From contig CABYRE010000005.1 in assembly GCA_902521325.1 (NCBI GenBank), forward strand, positions 1-64,000: a stretch of DNA of 64,000 nucleotides, written 5' to 3'. A program made the position numbers and the translations under genes. This DNA is from an uncultured Alphaproteobacteria bacterium (GTDB lineage: Bacteria; Pseudomonadota; Alphaproteobacteria; HIMB59; GCA-002718135). Of this stretch, positions 19,867-28,810 are shown in pieces; the stretch's first letter is position 1, and each line of letters opens with the position of its first letter. The notes below the pieces were generated by a model. The model saw only the letters and a list, made by a program, of their open reading frames with translations, searched no databases and had not been told where the DNA came from.

Positions 19867-20865
19867 ATTTCTAGAATTCATCCAATATTTAGAACAATTT
19901 TATTAAGACTAAGTCTTGGTTTTGTTACTGTTTTTGCATTTTCTGTAATTATATTTAGCACATTCTCTTTTTTGCCAGGAGACTTTGCTACAGAAATACT
20001 TGGTCAAAGTGCAACAAAATCTTCAGTTAAAGCTCTAAGAGCGGAATTAGGTTTAGATAAGCCTCCCGTAACTAGATATCTTGATTGGTTAGGAAATGTT
20101 TTTCAAGGTGATTTTGGAAGCTCTTTTTCTGGAAGATCTAAAGTACAAGGAGATCAAGGTGATAGATCTAGGGAAGTTGTTGGTTTAATTGTTCCCAGGT
20201 TGAAGAATACTTTGTTTTTAACTGGAGTTGCCGCCATGTTGGCTATTCCTCTGTCTTTAATTTTAGGAATATCTTCAGCTTTATATAGAAACTCTTATTA
20301 TGATAGATCAGCAACTGGAGTCAGCTTAGTAACTGTATCATCACCAGAATTTTTTACAGCATATATTTTTATTCTTTTATTGGCGACCCTCTTCCCAGTT
20401 TTTCCAACTATTTCTAATGTAGACGAAAATACAACTTTAGTTGAAAGATTTTACAGAACTGCTCTTCCAGTTTTTACGTTGACATTAATTACTATGGGTC
20501 ACATGATGAGAATGACAAGGTCAGCAATAATAAATATTTTATCAAGTGAATATATTGAAATGGCAAAATTATCAGGAGCTTCTAGATATGAAGTGATTGT
20601 TAAGCATGCACTTCCAAATGCTTGGGCACCTATTTCTCAAGTAATTGCAATAAACTTAGCTTATATGTTAATTGGTTCAGTTGTTGTTGAATATGTTTTT
20701 AATTATCAAGGCATTGGCAGGCTTATGGTTGGATCTGTATACAATCGAGATCTTCCAGTTGTGCAAGCTTGCGCATTAATTTTTGCTTCAACTTATGTAA
20801 TACTAAACTTAATTGCTGATTTGATTGGCATTATTTCTAACCCGAGGTTGTTATATCCAAAATGA
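19867..20865 (+). CDS. ABC transporter permease, DppB-like; start codon uncertain (AUU at 19867 proposed)
   Basis: Track ORF starts 19972 but the in-frame upstream sequence encodes an expected first TM segment (FRTILLRLSLGFVTVFAFSVIIFSTFSFLPGD); AAGGAGG at 19855-19861; C-terminal VVEYVFNYQGIGRLMVGSVYNRD. Confidence 0.85.
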   Translation: MSRIHPIFRTILLRLSLGFVTVFAFSVIIFSTFSFLPGDFATEILGQSATKSSVKALRAELGLDKPPVTRYLDWLGNVFQGDFGSSFSGRSKVQGDQGDRSREVVGLIVPRLKNTLFLTGVAAMLAIPLSLILGISSALYRNSYYDRSATGVSLVTVSSPEFFTAYIFILLLATLFPVFPTISNVDENTTLVERFYRTALPVFTLTLITMGHMMRMTRSAIINILSSEYIEMAKLSGASRYEVIVKHALPNAWAPISQVIAINLAYMLIGSVVVEYVFNYQGIGRLMVGSVYNRDLPVVQACALIFASTYVILNLIADLIGIISNPRLLYPK

Positions 20866-21782
20866 GTGAAAATTTATCTTATTCTGCAAAAAGTGAAGCT
20901 GCTAATTTAATTAAAAGAAGAACTAGATTAGAAAGATTAAAAATTGCTTTATCAAAAGCTCCAATGTCAGCGTGGTTTGGAATGATTGTACTTTTTATAT
21001 ATTTTTTTGCTGCAATATTCGCACCTCTAATTGCTCCTCACGGAGAGGCAGAAATATTTCCTGTTGCTTACGCTCCCTGGGGTGATGGCCACATATTTGG
21101 CACTGATCAAATTGGTAGAGATATTTTTTCTCGCATTATTTATGCTGCAAGAAATACAATTGGTATTTGTTTATTAGCCACTTTTATTGCTTTAGGAATT
21201 GGAACAGTGTTTGGAATAATAGCTGCTCTAGATAGAAGGTATTTAGATCAGCTTTTAAGTAGAATAGTCGACACTCTCATGGCGATTCCTGTAATGATTT
21301 TTACTTTCATTCTTTTATCAGTATTTGGCCCTACAAATTTTAATTTAATTCTTATTTTAGGAATTTTAGAGTCTACTAGATTTTTTAGAATATCAAGATC
21401 AGTTGCAGTAGGTCAAGTTGTTTTAGAATATGTTGAAGTAGCTAGACTAAGAGGAGAAAATTTATCTTATATTATTTTCAAAGAAATACTTCCTAATATC
21501 GCTTCACCTTTAATTATTGAATTTGGCTTAAGATTTATATTTATAATTTTTACTATATCTAGTTTAAGTTTTTTAGGAATTGGAATCCAACCTCCTTCTG
21601 CAGATTGGGCATCAATGGTACGAGAAAACGCAATACTTATTCAATACGCACAATATGATATAACAGCAGGCTTAACTCCTTTAATTCCAGCTGCCGCAAT
21701 TGCTTTACTTTGTGTATCAATTAATTTTGTTGTTGATTGGTATTTGTACATAACAAGTGGATTAAAAGATGACATCAAATAA
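20862..21782 (+). CDS. ABC transporter permease, DppC-like
   Basis: FGTDQIGRDIFSRIIYAARNTI; EILPNIASPLIIEFGLRF; SLSFLGIGIQPPSADWASMV. Confidence 0.92.
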   Translation: MSENLSYSAKSEAANLIKRRTRLERLKIALSKAPMSAWFGMIVLFIYFFAAIFAPLIAPHGEAEIFPVAYAPWGDGHIFGTDQIGRDIFSRIIYAARNTIGICLLATFIALGIGTVFGIIAALDRRYLDQLLSRIVDTLMAIPVMIFTFILLSVFGPTNFNLILILGILESTRFFRISRSVAVGQVVLEYVEVARLRGENLSYIIFKEILPNIASPLIIEFGLRFIFIIFTISSLSFLGIGIQPPSADWASMVRENAILIQYAQYDITAGLTPLIPAAAIALLCVSINFVVDWYLYITSGLKDDIK

Positions 21783-23382
21783 ATCAAAAGAACTTCTTCT
21801 TGAAATGAAAAATATTCATATTGATGGATTCTCAGATGAAAGGTGGCATAAAATATTAAAAGGTGTTGATTTAAAGTTATACAGAGGTGAAATCTTAGGG
21901 TTAATTGGAGAGAGTGGTGCAGGAAAATCTACAATGGGCAAAGCTGCAATGGGCTATACTCAGCCTGGCTGTAAAATTATTAAGGGTGAAATTTTATTTA
22001 ATGGTCATGACTTAGCAAATCTCTCAGAAAATGAGAAAAGAAAGATATGGGGAACAAAGATTTCATATGTTGCCCAATCTGCTGCTGCTTCTTTTAATCC
22101 AGCACATAGATTAATGGATCAAACAATAAGTGCAGCTAACAGATTAAAGATCAACCCAACAGATGTATTAAAAAAAGATGCTGTTCAACTTTATGAATCA
22201 CTACAACTACCTGATGCAGAAAATATTGGAGATAGGTATCCTCATCAAGTGTCTGGAGGGCAACTACAAAGAATAATGACTGCAATGGCTATGTCGCCTA
22301 GACCAGAGTTAATTATATTTGATGAACCCACAACAGCCTTAGATGTAACAACTCAAGTTGAAGTTTTATCTGCAATGAGATCTATAGTAGATAAATTTAA
22401 TACTGCAGCAATATATATTACACATGATTTAGCAGTAGTTGCGCAAATGGCAGATAGAATAAAAGTTTTACGATATGGTGAAGAAGTTGAAGAAGCCGAA
22501 ACAAGAGAAATGCTTTCTAATCCAAAAGAAGAATATACTAAATCACTCTGGTCAGTCAGATCACTTATTAAGCCAGAAGAAACGAATCAAGATTACATAT
22601 TATCAATAAAAAATATTGATGCTGCGTATGGCTCATCAAAGGTTCTACACAATGTTTCTATAGATATTCCTAAAGGTAAAACGGTAGCTATAGTTGGTGA
22701 AAGTGGCTCTGGAAAATCAACAACAGCAAGAGTAATAACAGGATTACTTCCTCAATTAAAAGGAGAAATAATTTTTGATGGAAAAAAATTGTCTCCAAAA
22801 CTTGAACAAAGATCAAAAGAAGAATTAAGAAAAATACAAATAATTTTTCAGATGCCAGATACTGCAATGAACCCTCGCCAAACTGTAGATGAAATTATTG
22901 GAAGGCCAATAGAATTTTATCAAGGTATAAAAGGGAAAGAAAGAGAAGCAAAAGTTATTGAATTATTAAAAATGATTGAGTTAGATGAAACTTTTTTAGA
23001 TAGATTACCATCCGAATTATCTGGAGGTCAAAAACAGAGAATATGCATTGCAAGAGCTTTAGCGGCTAACCCAGATTTAATTATTTGTGATGAAGTGACA
23101 TCAGCGCTCGATCAAATTGTTCAAGAAGGAATATTAAAATTACTACAAAAATTACAAAAAGAGCTTGGTGTGACCTATATTTTTATAACTCATGATATAG
23201 CAACAGTTAAAGCAATCTCAGATGAAATAGTTGTTATGTATCAAGGTGAGGTAGTGGAACAAGGTTTGAAAAGTAAAATTTTAAATCCACCATATCCTGA
23301 TTATACAGAACTTTTATTGTCTTCAGTCCCAGAAATGGATCCTGATTGGTTAACTAATCTCTTGAATAAAAGATCTTCATAG
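21769..23382 (+). CDS. ABC transporter ATP-binding protein with two fused ATPase domains (DppD-DppF-like)
   Basis: Two Walker A (GESGAGKST, GESGSGKST) and two signature motifs (VSGGQLQRI, LSGGQKQRI). Confidence 0.95.
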   Translation: MTSNKSKELLLEMKNIHIDGFSDERWHKILKGVDLKLYRGEILGLIGESGAGKSTMGKAAMGYTQPGCKIIKGEILFNGHDLANLSENEKRKIWGTKISYVAQSAAASFNPAHRLMDQTISAANRLKINPTDVLKKDAVQLYESLQLPDAENIGDRYPHQVSGGQLQRIMTAMAMSPRPELIIFDEPTTALDVTTQVEVLSAMRSIVDKFNTAAIYITHDLAVVAQMADRIKVLRYGEEVEEAETREMLSNPKEEYTKSLWSVRSLIKPEETNQDYILSIKNIDAAYGSSKVLHNVSIDIPKGKTVAIVGESGSGKSTTARVITGLLPQLKGEIIFDGKKLSPKLEQRSKEELRKIQIIFQMPDTAMNPRQTVDEIIGRPIEFYQGIKGKEREAKVIELLKMIELDETFLDRLPSELSGGQKQRICIARALAANPDLIICDEVTSALDQIVQEGILKLLQKLQKELGVTYIFITHDIATVKAISDEIVVMYQGEVVEQGLKSKILNPPYPDYTELLLSSVPEMDPDWLTNLLNKRSS

Positions 23383-23401
23383 TCAATCTATATTTTAAAT
23401 A

Positions 23402-23668
23402 ATGAATATTTTGAAATTTTTATTTAATTTTTTTTCAAGTAAAGAAAATAGAATAGATAATCTTGAAGCTCGAAATATAATGATCAGTGAGAATAATTTT
23501 AATAAAGATAGTTTAACATTAGGTTCTATTTACAAAGTAAATCAAAATATAAAACTAAAAAATTTTAAAAATAAAATTCTCGAAGACAACTTAACAATAG
23601 TAGTTACTGACAATAAAGGTAAAACTATTGGATATATTTCTAAAAAAGAGATAGATAATATTCAATAA
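23402..23668 (+). CDS. Hypothetical 88-aa protein
   Basis: Uninterrupted ORF tightly placed between ABC ATPase and SDR genes, same strand; no recognised domain. Confidence 0.6.
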   Translation: MNILKFLFNFFSSKENRIDNLEARNIMISENNFNKDSLTLGSIYKVNQNIKLKNFKNKILEDNLTIVVTDNKGKTIGYISKKEIDNIQ

Positions 23669-24451
23669 ATGAAAATCAATCTTAGTAAAAAAAATTATGT
23701 TATTTCTGCTGGTGCAGATGGTTTAGGTTTTGCTATAGCAAATAAAATAATCACTTCAGGTGGAAAAGTATATTTATCTGATATAAATAAATCAAAAATT
23801 GATAAAATTAATTCAAATAAAAAATATCGTAATAAAATATTTGCTAAACACTTAGACTGTACAAATCCAATTGACATTAAAGAATATTTTAAATCTCTAT
23901 CTAACTTAAAAAAAATAGATGGATTAATAAATAATATAGGTATTGCAGGACCAACAAAGTATCTTCAAAATATTTCAATAGAAGAATGGGATAACACAAT
24001 AAAAACCAATTTAAGTTCACATTTTTATTTCGCAAAATTTGCTATTCCATTTTTAAAAAAAGCTAAAAAAGGATGTATTATTAATTTATCTTCAACTGCA
24101 GGTTTATATGGTTTTGCTCAACGTTCACCATATGCATCAAGTAAATGGGCAATAATTGGATTAACTAAAACATTAGCTGTTGAATTAGGAAAATTTAAAA
24201 TACGTGTGAATACAATTTGTCCTGGTTCTGTTAATGGCGACAGAATGGATAGGGTAATCAATGCAAAAGCTAAATTAATCAATTCTTCAAATAAAAAAGT
24301 AAGAAAAGAATTAGAGTCAATGGTTTCATTAAACACATTTGTTGAAAAAAAAGATATTGCTTCAATGGCTTTATTTTTATTAAGTGATGCATCAGAAAAT
24401 GTATCTGGTCAGATTATGACTGTTGATGGAAATACTGAAAGAATGAATTAG
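23669..24451 (+). CDS. SDR family oxidoreductase
   Basis: SAGADGLGFAIANKI, NNIGIAGP, YASSKWAI (YxxxK), VNTICPGSV. Confidence 0.92.
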   Translation: MKINLSKKNYVISAGADGLGFAIANKIITSGGKVYLSDINKSKIDKINSNKKYRNKIFAKHLDCTNPIDIKEYFKSLSNLKKIDGLINNIGIAGPTKYLQNISIEEWDNTIKTNLSSHFYFAKFAIPFLKKAKKGCIINLSSTAGLYGFAQRSPYASSKWAIIGLTKTLAVELGKFKIRVNTICPGSVNGDRMDRVINAKAKLINSSNKKVRKELESMVSLNTFVEKKDIASMALFLLSDASENVSGQIMTVDGNTERMN

Positions 24452-26052
24452 TGGATAAAAACGCTGACTACATCATTGTTGGAGCAGGGTCAGCAGGTTG
24501 TGTTTTAGCTAACAGATTGTCTTCACAATCAAAAAATTCCGTAATTTTATTAGAAGCTGGTCCATCGAGTAAAACCTGGAAAGTTGATATGCCAAGCGCA
24601 CTTCTATATGCAATGCATGATCCAAAATATAATTGGAAGTATTATACGGAACCTGAACCATTTCTAAATAATAGATCTTTATATTGCCCAAGAGGTAAAA
24701 TGATAGGAGGATGCTCTTCGCATAACGGCATGGTTTTTGCTAGAGGTCATAAAGAGGATTTTGATAGATGGTCTTTAAGTGGCTTAACTGATTGGTCTTA
24801 TGAAAAAGTTGTACCTTTTTTTAAAAAATTAGAAACTTGGTCTCATAATAGTAATGAAAGAGGTAATGAGGGGCCATTAAAAGTAAATAAATCAAATATA
24901 GATAAAAAATACCCTTTATTTAAAAAAGTTTTAGAAGCTGCACAAGAAGCTGGATATAAAATATTTAATGACTCTAATAATACTGATAATGAAGGTTTTG
25001 GAACTTTTGATGTAACAATAAATAACGGTGTCAGACAAAGTGTTGCTAAAGCATATTTAGAACCAATACAAAATAGAAAAAATCTTAGAATAATAAATAA
25101 TATTGATGTGAAAAAAATTCTTTTTAAAAATCAAACTGCAATTGGTGTTGAAACAATTAAAAAGAACATAACAAATAAATATTTAGCAAATAAAGAAGTC
25201 ATACTTTGTGCAGGTTCAATTAATTCTCCTAAAATTCTTCAATTATCCGGAATAGGTAATGAAAAACATCTTAAAAGCTTGGGAATAGAAGTAGTTAATA
25301 ATTTAGTTGGGGTAGGAGAAAATTTACAAGATCATTTAGAGATGTATATTCAATATAAATCTAAAAAAAATGAAACATTACATTCTTTAGCAACAAATTT
25401 TCTCTATCAAGCAATTGAAGGATCAAAATGGTTTTTATTTAAAAAAGGTAGGTTGGCAAATTCACACTTAGAGTTAGGAGGTTTTGTTAAATCTGACAAA
25501 TCATATAATCATCCAAACTTACAATTTCATTTTTTTCCATATTTAGTTATTAATCATGGTTTAGAAAATCCTAATTTTGAAGCTTTTCAATTTCATGTTT
25601 GTGCAAATAGACCAAAAAGTAGAGGGTTTGTTAAAATTAAAACAAATAACTATAAAGATGATCCTAAAATACAATTTAACTATCTTAAGCATGAAGACGA
25701 TTTAAAGCAAATGAGAGAAGGTGTAGGAATTGCGAAAAAAATTTTGTCTCAAAAAGCACTAAAAGAATATGTTGGCACAGAAATTAGGCCTGGGAAGAAT
25801 GTATCTAATCAAAATGAGTTAGATGAAGTTATTAAAAATACATCTGAATCTGCTTATCATCCGTCATGCACAAATAAAATGGGTGAGGACAAAACTTCAG
25901 TTGTAGACCAAAACCTAAGGGTTCATGGAATGCAAAATTTAAGAGTTATTGATGCTTCTGTAATGCCAGATATTGTTAGTGCTAATTTAAACGCAACAAC
26001 TATTATGATTGCTGAAAAAGCTTACGACCAAATAAATAGTAAAGTTAGCTAG
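24451..26052 (+). CDS. GMC family oxidoreductase (choline dehydrogenase-like)
   Basis: YIIVGAGSAGCVLANRLS; PRGKMIGGCSSHNGMVFARG; NLRVIDASVMPDIVSANLNATTIMIAEKA; GTG start overlapping preceding stop. Confidence 0.93.
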   Translation: MDKNADYIIVGAGSAGCVLANRLSSQSKNSVILLEAGPSSKTWKVDMPSALLYAMHDPKYNWKYYTEPEPFLNNRSLYCPRGKMIGGCSSHNGMVFARGHKEDFDRWSLSGLTDWSYEKVVPFFKKLETWSHNSNERGNEGPLKVNKSNIDKKYPLFKKVLEAAQEAGYKIFNDSNNTDNEGFGTFDVTINNGVRQSVAKAYLEPIQNRKNLRIINNIDVKKILFKNQTAIGVETIKKNITNKYLANKEVILCAGSINSPKILQLSGIGNEKHLKSLGIEVVNNLVGVGENLQDHLEMYIQYKSKKNETLHSLATNFLYQAIEGSKWFLFKKGRLANSHLELGGFVKSDKSYNHPNLQFHFFPYLVINHGLENPNFEAFQFHVCANRPKSRGFVKIKTNNYKDDPKIQFNYLKHEDDLKQMREGVGIAKKILSQKALKEYVGTEIRPGKNVSNQNELDEVIKNTSESAYHPSCTNKMGEDKTSVVDQNLRVHGMQNLRVIDASVMPDIVSANLNATTIMIAEKAYDQINSKVS

Positions 26053-26072
26053 AGAAATAAAATCTAATATAA

Positions 26073-26252
26073 TTAGATAGTTTTTCTTCTAAGAGTCCAA
26101 CCGTATCTTTCGCTGTAGTATGCTTCGATACCATCAGCAAGATTAAGGTCATAATTTGAGTCTATAGATCCTTCAAGAACCTTCTTCTCAATAGAACTCT
26201 TTTCTAGGCTTTCTTTTTGGTTATTAATATTTTCTGTTAATTTACTGTTCAT
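26073..26252 (-). CDS. Small 59-aa hypothetical protein (not in supplied ORF track)
   Basis: ATG..TAA ORF MNSKLTENINNQKESLEKSSIEKKVLEGSIDSNYDLNLADGIEAYYSERYGWTLRRKTI, divergent from the regulator gene; fills an otherwise empty 300-bp gap. Confidence 0.6.
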   Translation of the reverse strand: MNSKLTENINNQKESLEKSSIEKKVLEGSIDSNYDLNLADGIEAYYSERYGWTLRRKTI

Positions 26253-26253
26253 A

Positions 26254-26270
26254 TTTACAGATTTTACAAA
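26254..26270 (-). promoter_or_regulatory. Tandem TTTGTAAA-like repeat (candidate operator) upstream of the 59-aa ORF
   Basis: Minus strand TTTGTAAAATCTGTAAA: two T(T/C)TGTAAA half-sites 9 nt apart. Confidence 0.5.
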
Positions 26271-26344
26271 TACATAATAATTTAAAAAAAAACTAGAGTT
26301 TTTGTCAATTTTAATGTAAAGAAAATTACTTTGAATTTATTATT

Positions 26345-26361
26345 TTTGTAAATTTTGTAAA
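26345..26361 (+). promoter_or_regulatory. Tandem TTTGTAAA repeat (candidate operator) at the start of the XRE/ScfR-like regulator
   Basis: TTTGTAAATTTTGTAAA: two TTTGTAAA half-sites 9 nt apart, running into the ATG. Confidence 0.5.
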
Positions 26362-27800
26362 TGAATATTGAATCTGACATAAATTTTGGCCCAAGGTTAA
26401 AAAAACAAAGGATAAGCAAAGGTTTTTCACAAGCTGAATTATCAAAAACTATTGGAATATCTCCTAGTTATTTAAATTTAATTGAAAGTGGAAAAAGAAA
26501 AATACCACTTTCATTACTAATTAAAGCAGCTGATAAATTAGATTTATCAATTAAAGACTTCTCAACAGAATCTAGCAAACGACTTCTTTCAGACGTAATG
26601 GATGTTTTAAGCAATGAGATTTTTGATGATTTAAAGATAACCAATCACGACACAAGTGACTTCATTGGTTCAAGCCCTAACATAGCTAAAGCATTACTGA
26701 CAATAAATGATTCTTTTAAAAGTTTTAAAGAAGATATGCAAAATCGACTTGAAACAATGGATGTCAATGCAAATCAAATAGAAAAACCAACAAGACTACC
26801 AGTTGAAATCGTTTCAGACATTCTTCAAGAAAATAAAAATTACTTTCATGATTTAGAAGTAAGTTCTGAAAATCTAAGAAAAGAAATAGGTCTTGAAACT
26901 GGACCCAACATTGGTTCTGGATCTAAATTATCACTTTATCTCAAAGAAAAATATGGAATTGAAGTTAAAATAGTAACCATAAACGAAGATGAAAAAATAG
27001 TTAAAAGATTTGATGAAAAATCCAAGATTTTTTATCTTTCTGAAATGTTAACTTATACATCTAGAAACTTTCATTTAGCATCACAAGTTGCTTATTTAGT
27101 GGCTAATGATGTTATCAATAAAGTTATTAAAGATAATAATGTTGAGTCAGAAGAAGTAGAACCTTTGCTTAAACTATCTTTATTAAATTATTACGCTGCT
27201 GCTTTTATGATGCCTTATAACGATTTTTTAAAGAGTGCTAAATTACATAAATATGATGTGGAAATTTTGATGCATCATTATGCTTGTAGTTTTGAACAAG
27301 TTACACATAGATTAACAAATCTTCAAAGACCTGGAAACGAAGGAGTGCCATTTCATTTTTTAAAAACAGATATTGCTGGAAATGTGTCAAAGCGATTCTC
27401 TTTATCTGGTATTCATATACCAAGACATGGAGGTTCTTGTCCTAGGTGGAATGTGTATACTGCATTTTTAAATCCTGGAAAAATTCATCCTCAAATATCT
27501 AAAATGCCTGATGGACGAGTATATTTTTGTATAGCAAGAGCTTTTGAGAAAGGAATTGAAAAACATGGAATGCCTAAAAGTTTTGTTTCGATTGGTTTAG
27601 GTTGTGATATGAAATACGCTAAAGATCTAATTTATTCTGAAGGAATTGATCTAAATAATAAAAAATTACAAATGCCAATTGGAGTTTCGTGTAGGATATG
27701 CCCTAGAGTGGAATGTCAACAAAGAGCTTTTCCGCCAATTGATAAAGAACTCAAATTAGATATAAAATATCGAGGGACGTCTCCCTACGTTACAATTTAG
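26361..27800 (+). CDS. XRE-family regulator of the short-chain fatty acid regulator (ScfR/RamB) type: HTH + IrrE-like + C-terminal DUF2083-like domain
   Basis: N-terminal HTH RLKKQRISKGFSQAELSKTIGISPSYLNLIESGKRKIP; C-terminal Cys-rich PIGVSCRICPRVECQQRAFPPI. Confidence 0.9.
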   Translation: MNIESDINFGPRLKKQRISKGFSQAELSKTIGISPSYLNLIESGKRKIPLSLLIKAADKLDLSIKDFSTESSKRLLSDVMDVLSNEIFDDLKITNHDTSDFIGSSPNIAKALLTINDSFKSFKEDMQNRLETMDVNANQIEKPTRLPVEIVSDILQENKNYFHDLEVSSENLRKEIGLETGPNIGSGSKLSLYLKEKYGIEVKIVTINEDEKIVKRFDEKSKIFYLSEMLTYTSRNFHLASQVAYLVANDVINKVIKDNNVESEEVEPLLKLSLLNYYAAAFMMPYNDFLKSAKLHKYDVEILMHHYACSFEQVTHRLTNLQRPGNEGVPFHFLKTDIAGNVSKRFSLSGIHIPRHGGSCPRWNVYTAFLNPGKIHPQISKMPDGRVYFCIARAFEKGIEKHGMPKSFVSIGLGCDMKYAKDLIYSEGIDLNNKKLQMPIGVSCRICPRVECQQRAFPPIDKELKLDIKYRGTSPYVTI

Positions 27801-28808
27801 TTAAATTTTGACTAACATTTTACCTAAATTTTTACCATTAAGCAGATCAATAAATGCTTTAGGAGCATTTTCTATATTTTGATAAATTGTTTCTTTAAAT
27901 TTTATTTTTCCTTCTGAAATCCAATTTCGCATATCAGTTTCAAAAGGCTCATTATCATTTTCATGATCAAAAATTAAAAAACCTTTTATTGTTAATCTTT
28001 TTACTAATACGTGAGCCATATTTTTTAGTCCAGCAGGAGCAGAAGTTGAATTCATTTGAGAAATCCTTCCGCAAATAATAATTCTTCCAAAATTTTTCAT
28101 TCGAAAAATTACAGACTCTAAAAAATCACCTCCAACATTATCAAAGTATAAGTCAAATCCTTCAGGACAAATTTCTTTAAGGTGAAGAACAAGGTTATCA
28201 ATTTTTTTATAATTAAATGCTTCATCAACATTTAATTCATTTTTTAACCAATCAACTTTTTCATCTGATCCTGTACTAGCATAAACTTTACATCCTAAAT
28301 TTTTTGCAATTTGACAAACTGTTGATCCAACACTTCCACCTGCTGAAGATACAAGAATAGTTTGTCCTTTTTGTATTTTTCCATGATTAAAAAGACCGAT
28401 GTATGCAGTCTGCCCTGTCATTCCTAAAGGTCCCAGATAAGCTTGCAATGGAAGATCAGTATTTTTAATTTTTTTTAAATCACTGCTTTTACAAATGAAG
28501 TTATCTCTCATTCCAAAATTACTGAAAACAATATCTCCTTCTTTAAATTCTAAATCTCTGGATTTTTGGACTGAACCAATCGCGTAACCTTCCATTTCTT
28601 CCCCTAGTAAAAAGGGCGGTTTATAATTTTTACGTTCTGTCATTCTTGCTCTCATATACGGATCAACAGATATCCATGAATTAAGAACATGAATATTATT
28701 TGTTTCATCTAACTCTAAAGTTTTAGATTTAATTTCAAAATCATCTTCTTTAGGTAATCCAGTTGGGATATAATTTTTTAAAGCTACATATTTTGAGATT
28801 ATTTTCAT
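27801..28808 (-). CDS. MDR-superfamily NADP-dependent oxidoreductase
   Basis: YMRARMTERKNYKPPFLLGEEMEGYAIG; GPLGMTGQTAYIGLF; VSSAGGSVGSTVCQIAKNLG. Confidence 0.92.
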   Translation of the reverse strand: MKIISKYVALKNYIPTGLPKEDDFEIKSKTLELDETNNIHVLNSWISVDPYMRARMTERKNYKPPFLLGEEMEGYAIGSVQKSRDLEFKEGDIVFSNFGMRDNFICKSSDLKKIKNTDLPLQAYLGPLGMTGQTAYIGLFNHGKIQKGQTILVSSAGGSVGSTVCQIAKNLGCKVYASTGSDEKVDWLKNELNVDEAFNYKKIDNLVLHLKEICPEGFDLYFDNVGGDFLESVIFRMKNFGRIIICGRISQMNSTSAPAGLKNMAHVLVKRLTIKGFLIFDHENDNEPFETDMRNWISEGKIKFKETIYQNIENAPKAFIDLLNGKNLGKMLVKI

Positions 28809-28810
28809 AA

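Noticed and set aside
21769-23382. Double-ATPase fusion as a novel architecture
   Set aside because: Tandem DppD-DppF-type fusions are common among peptide-type ABC transporters
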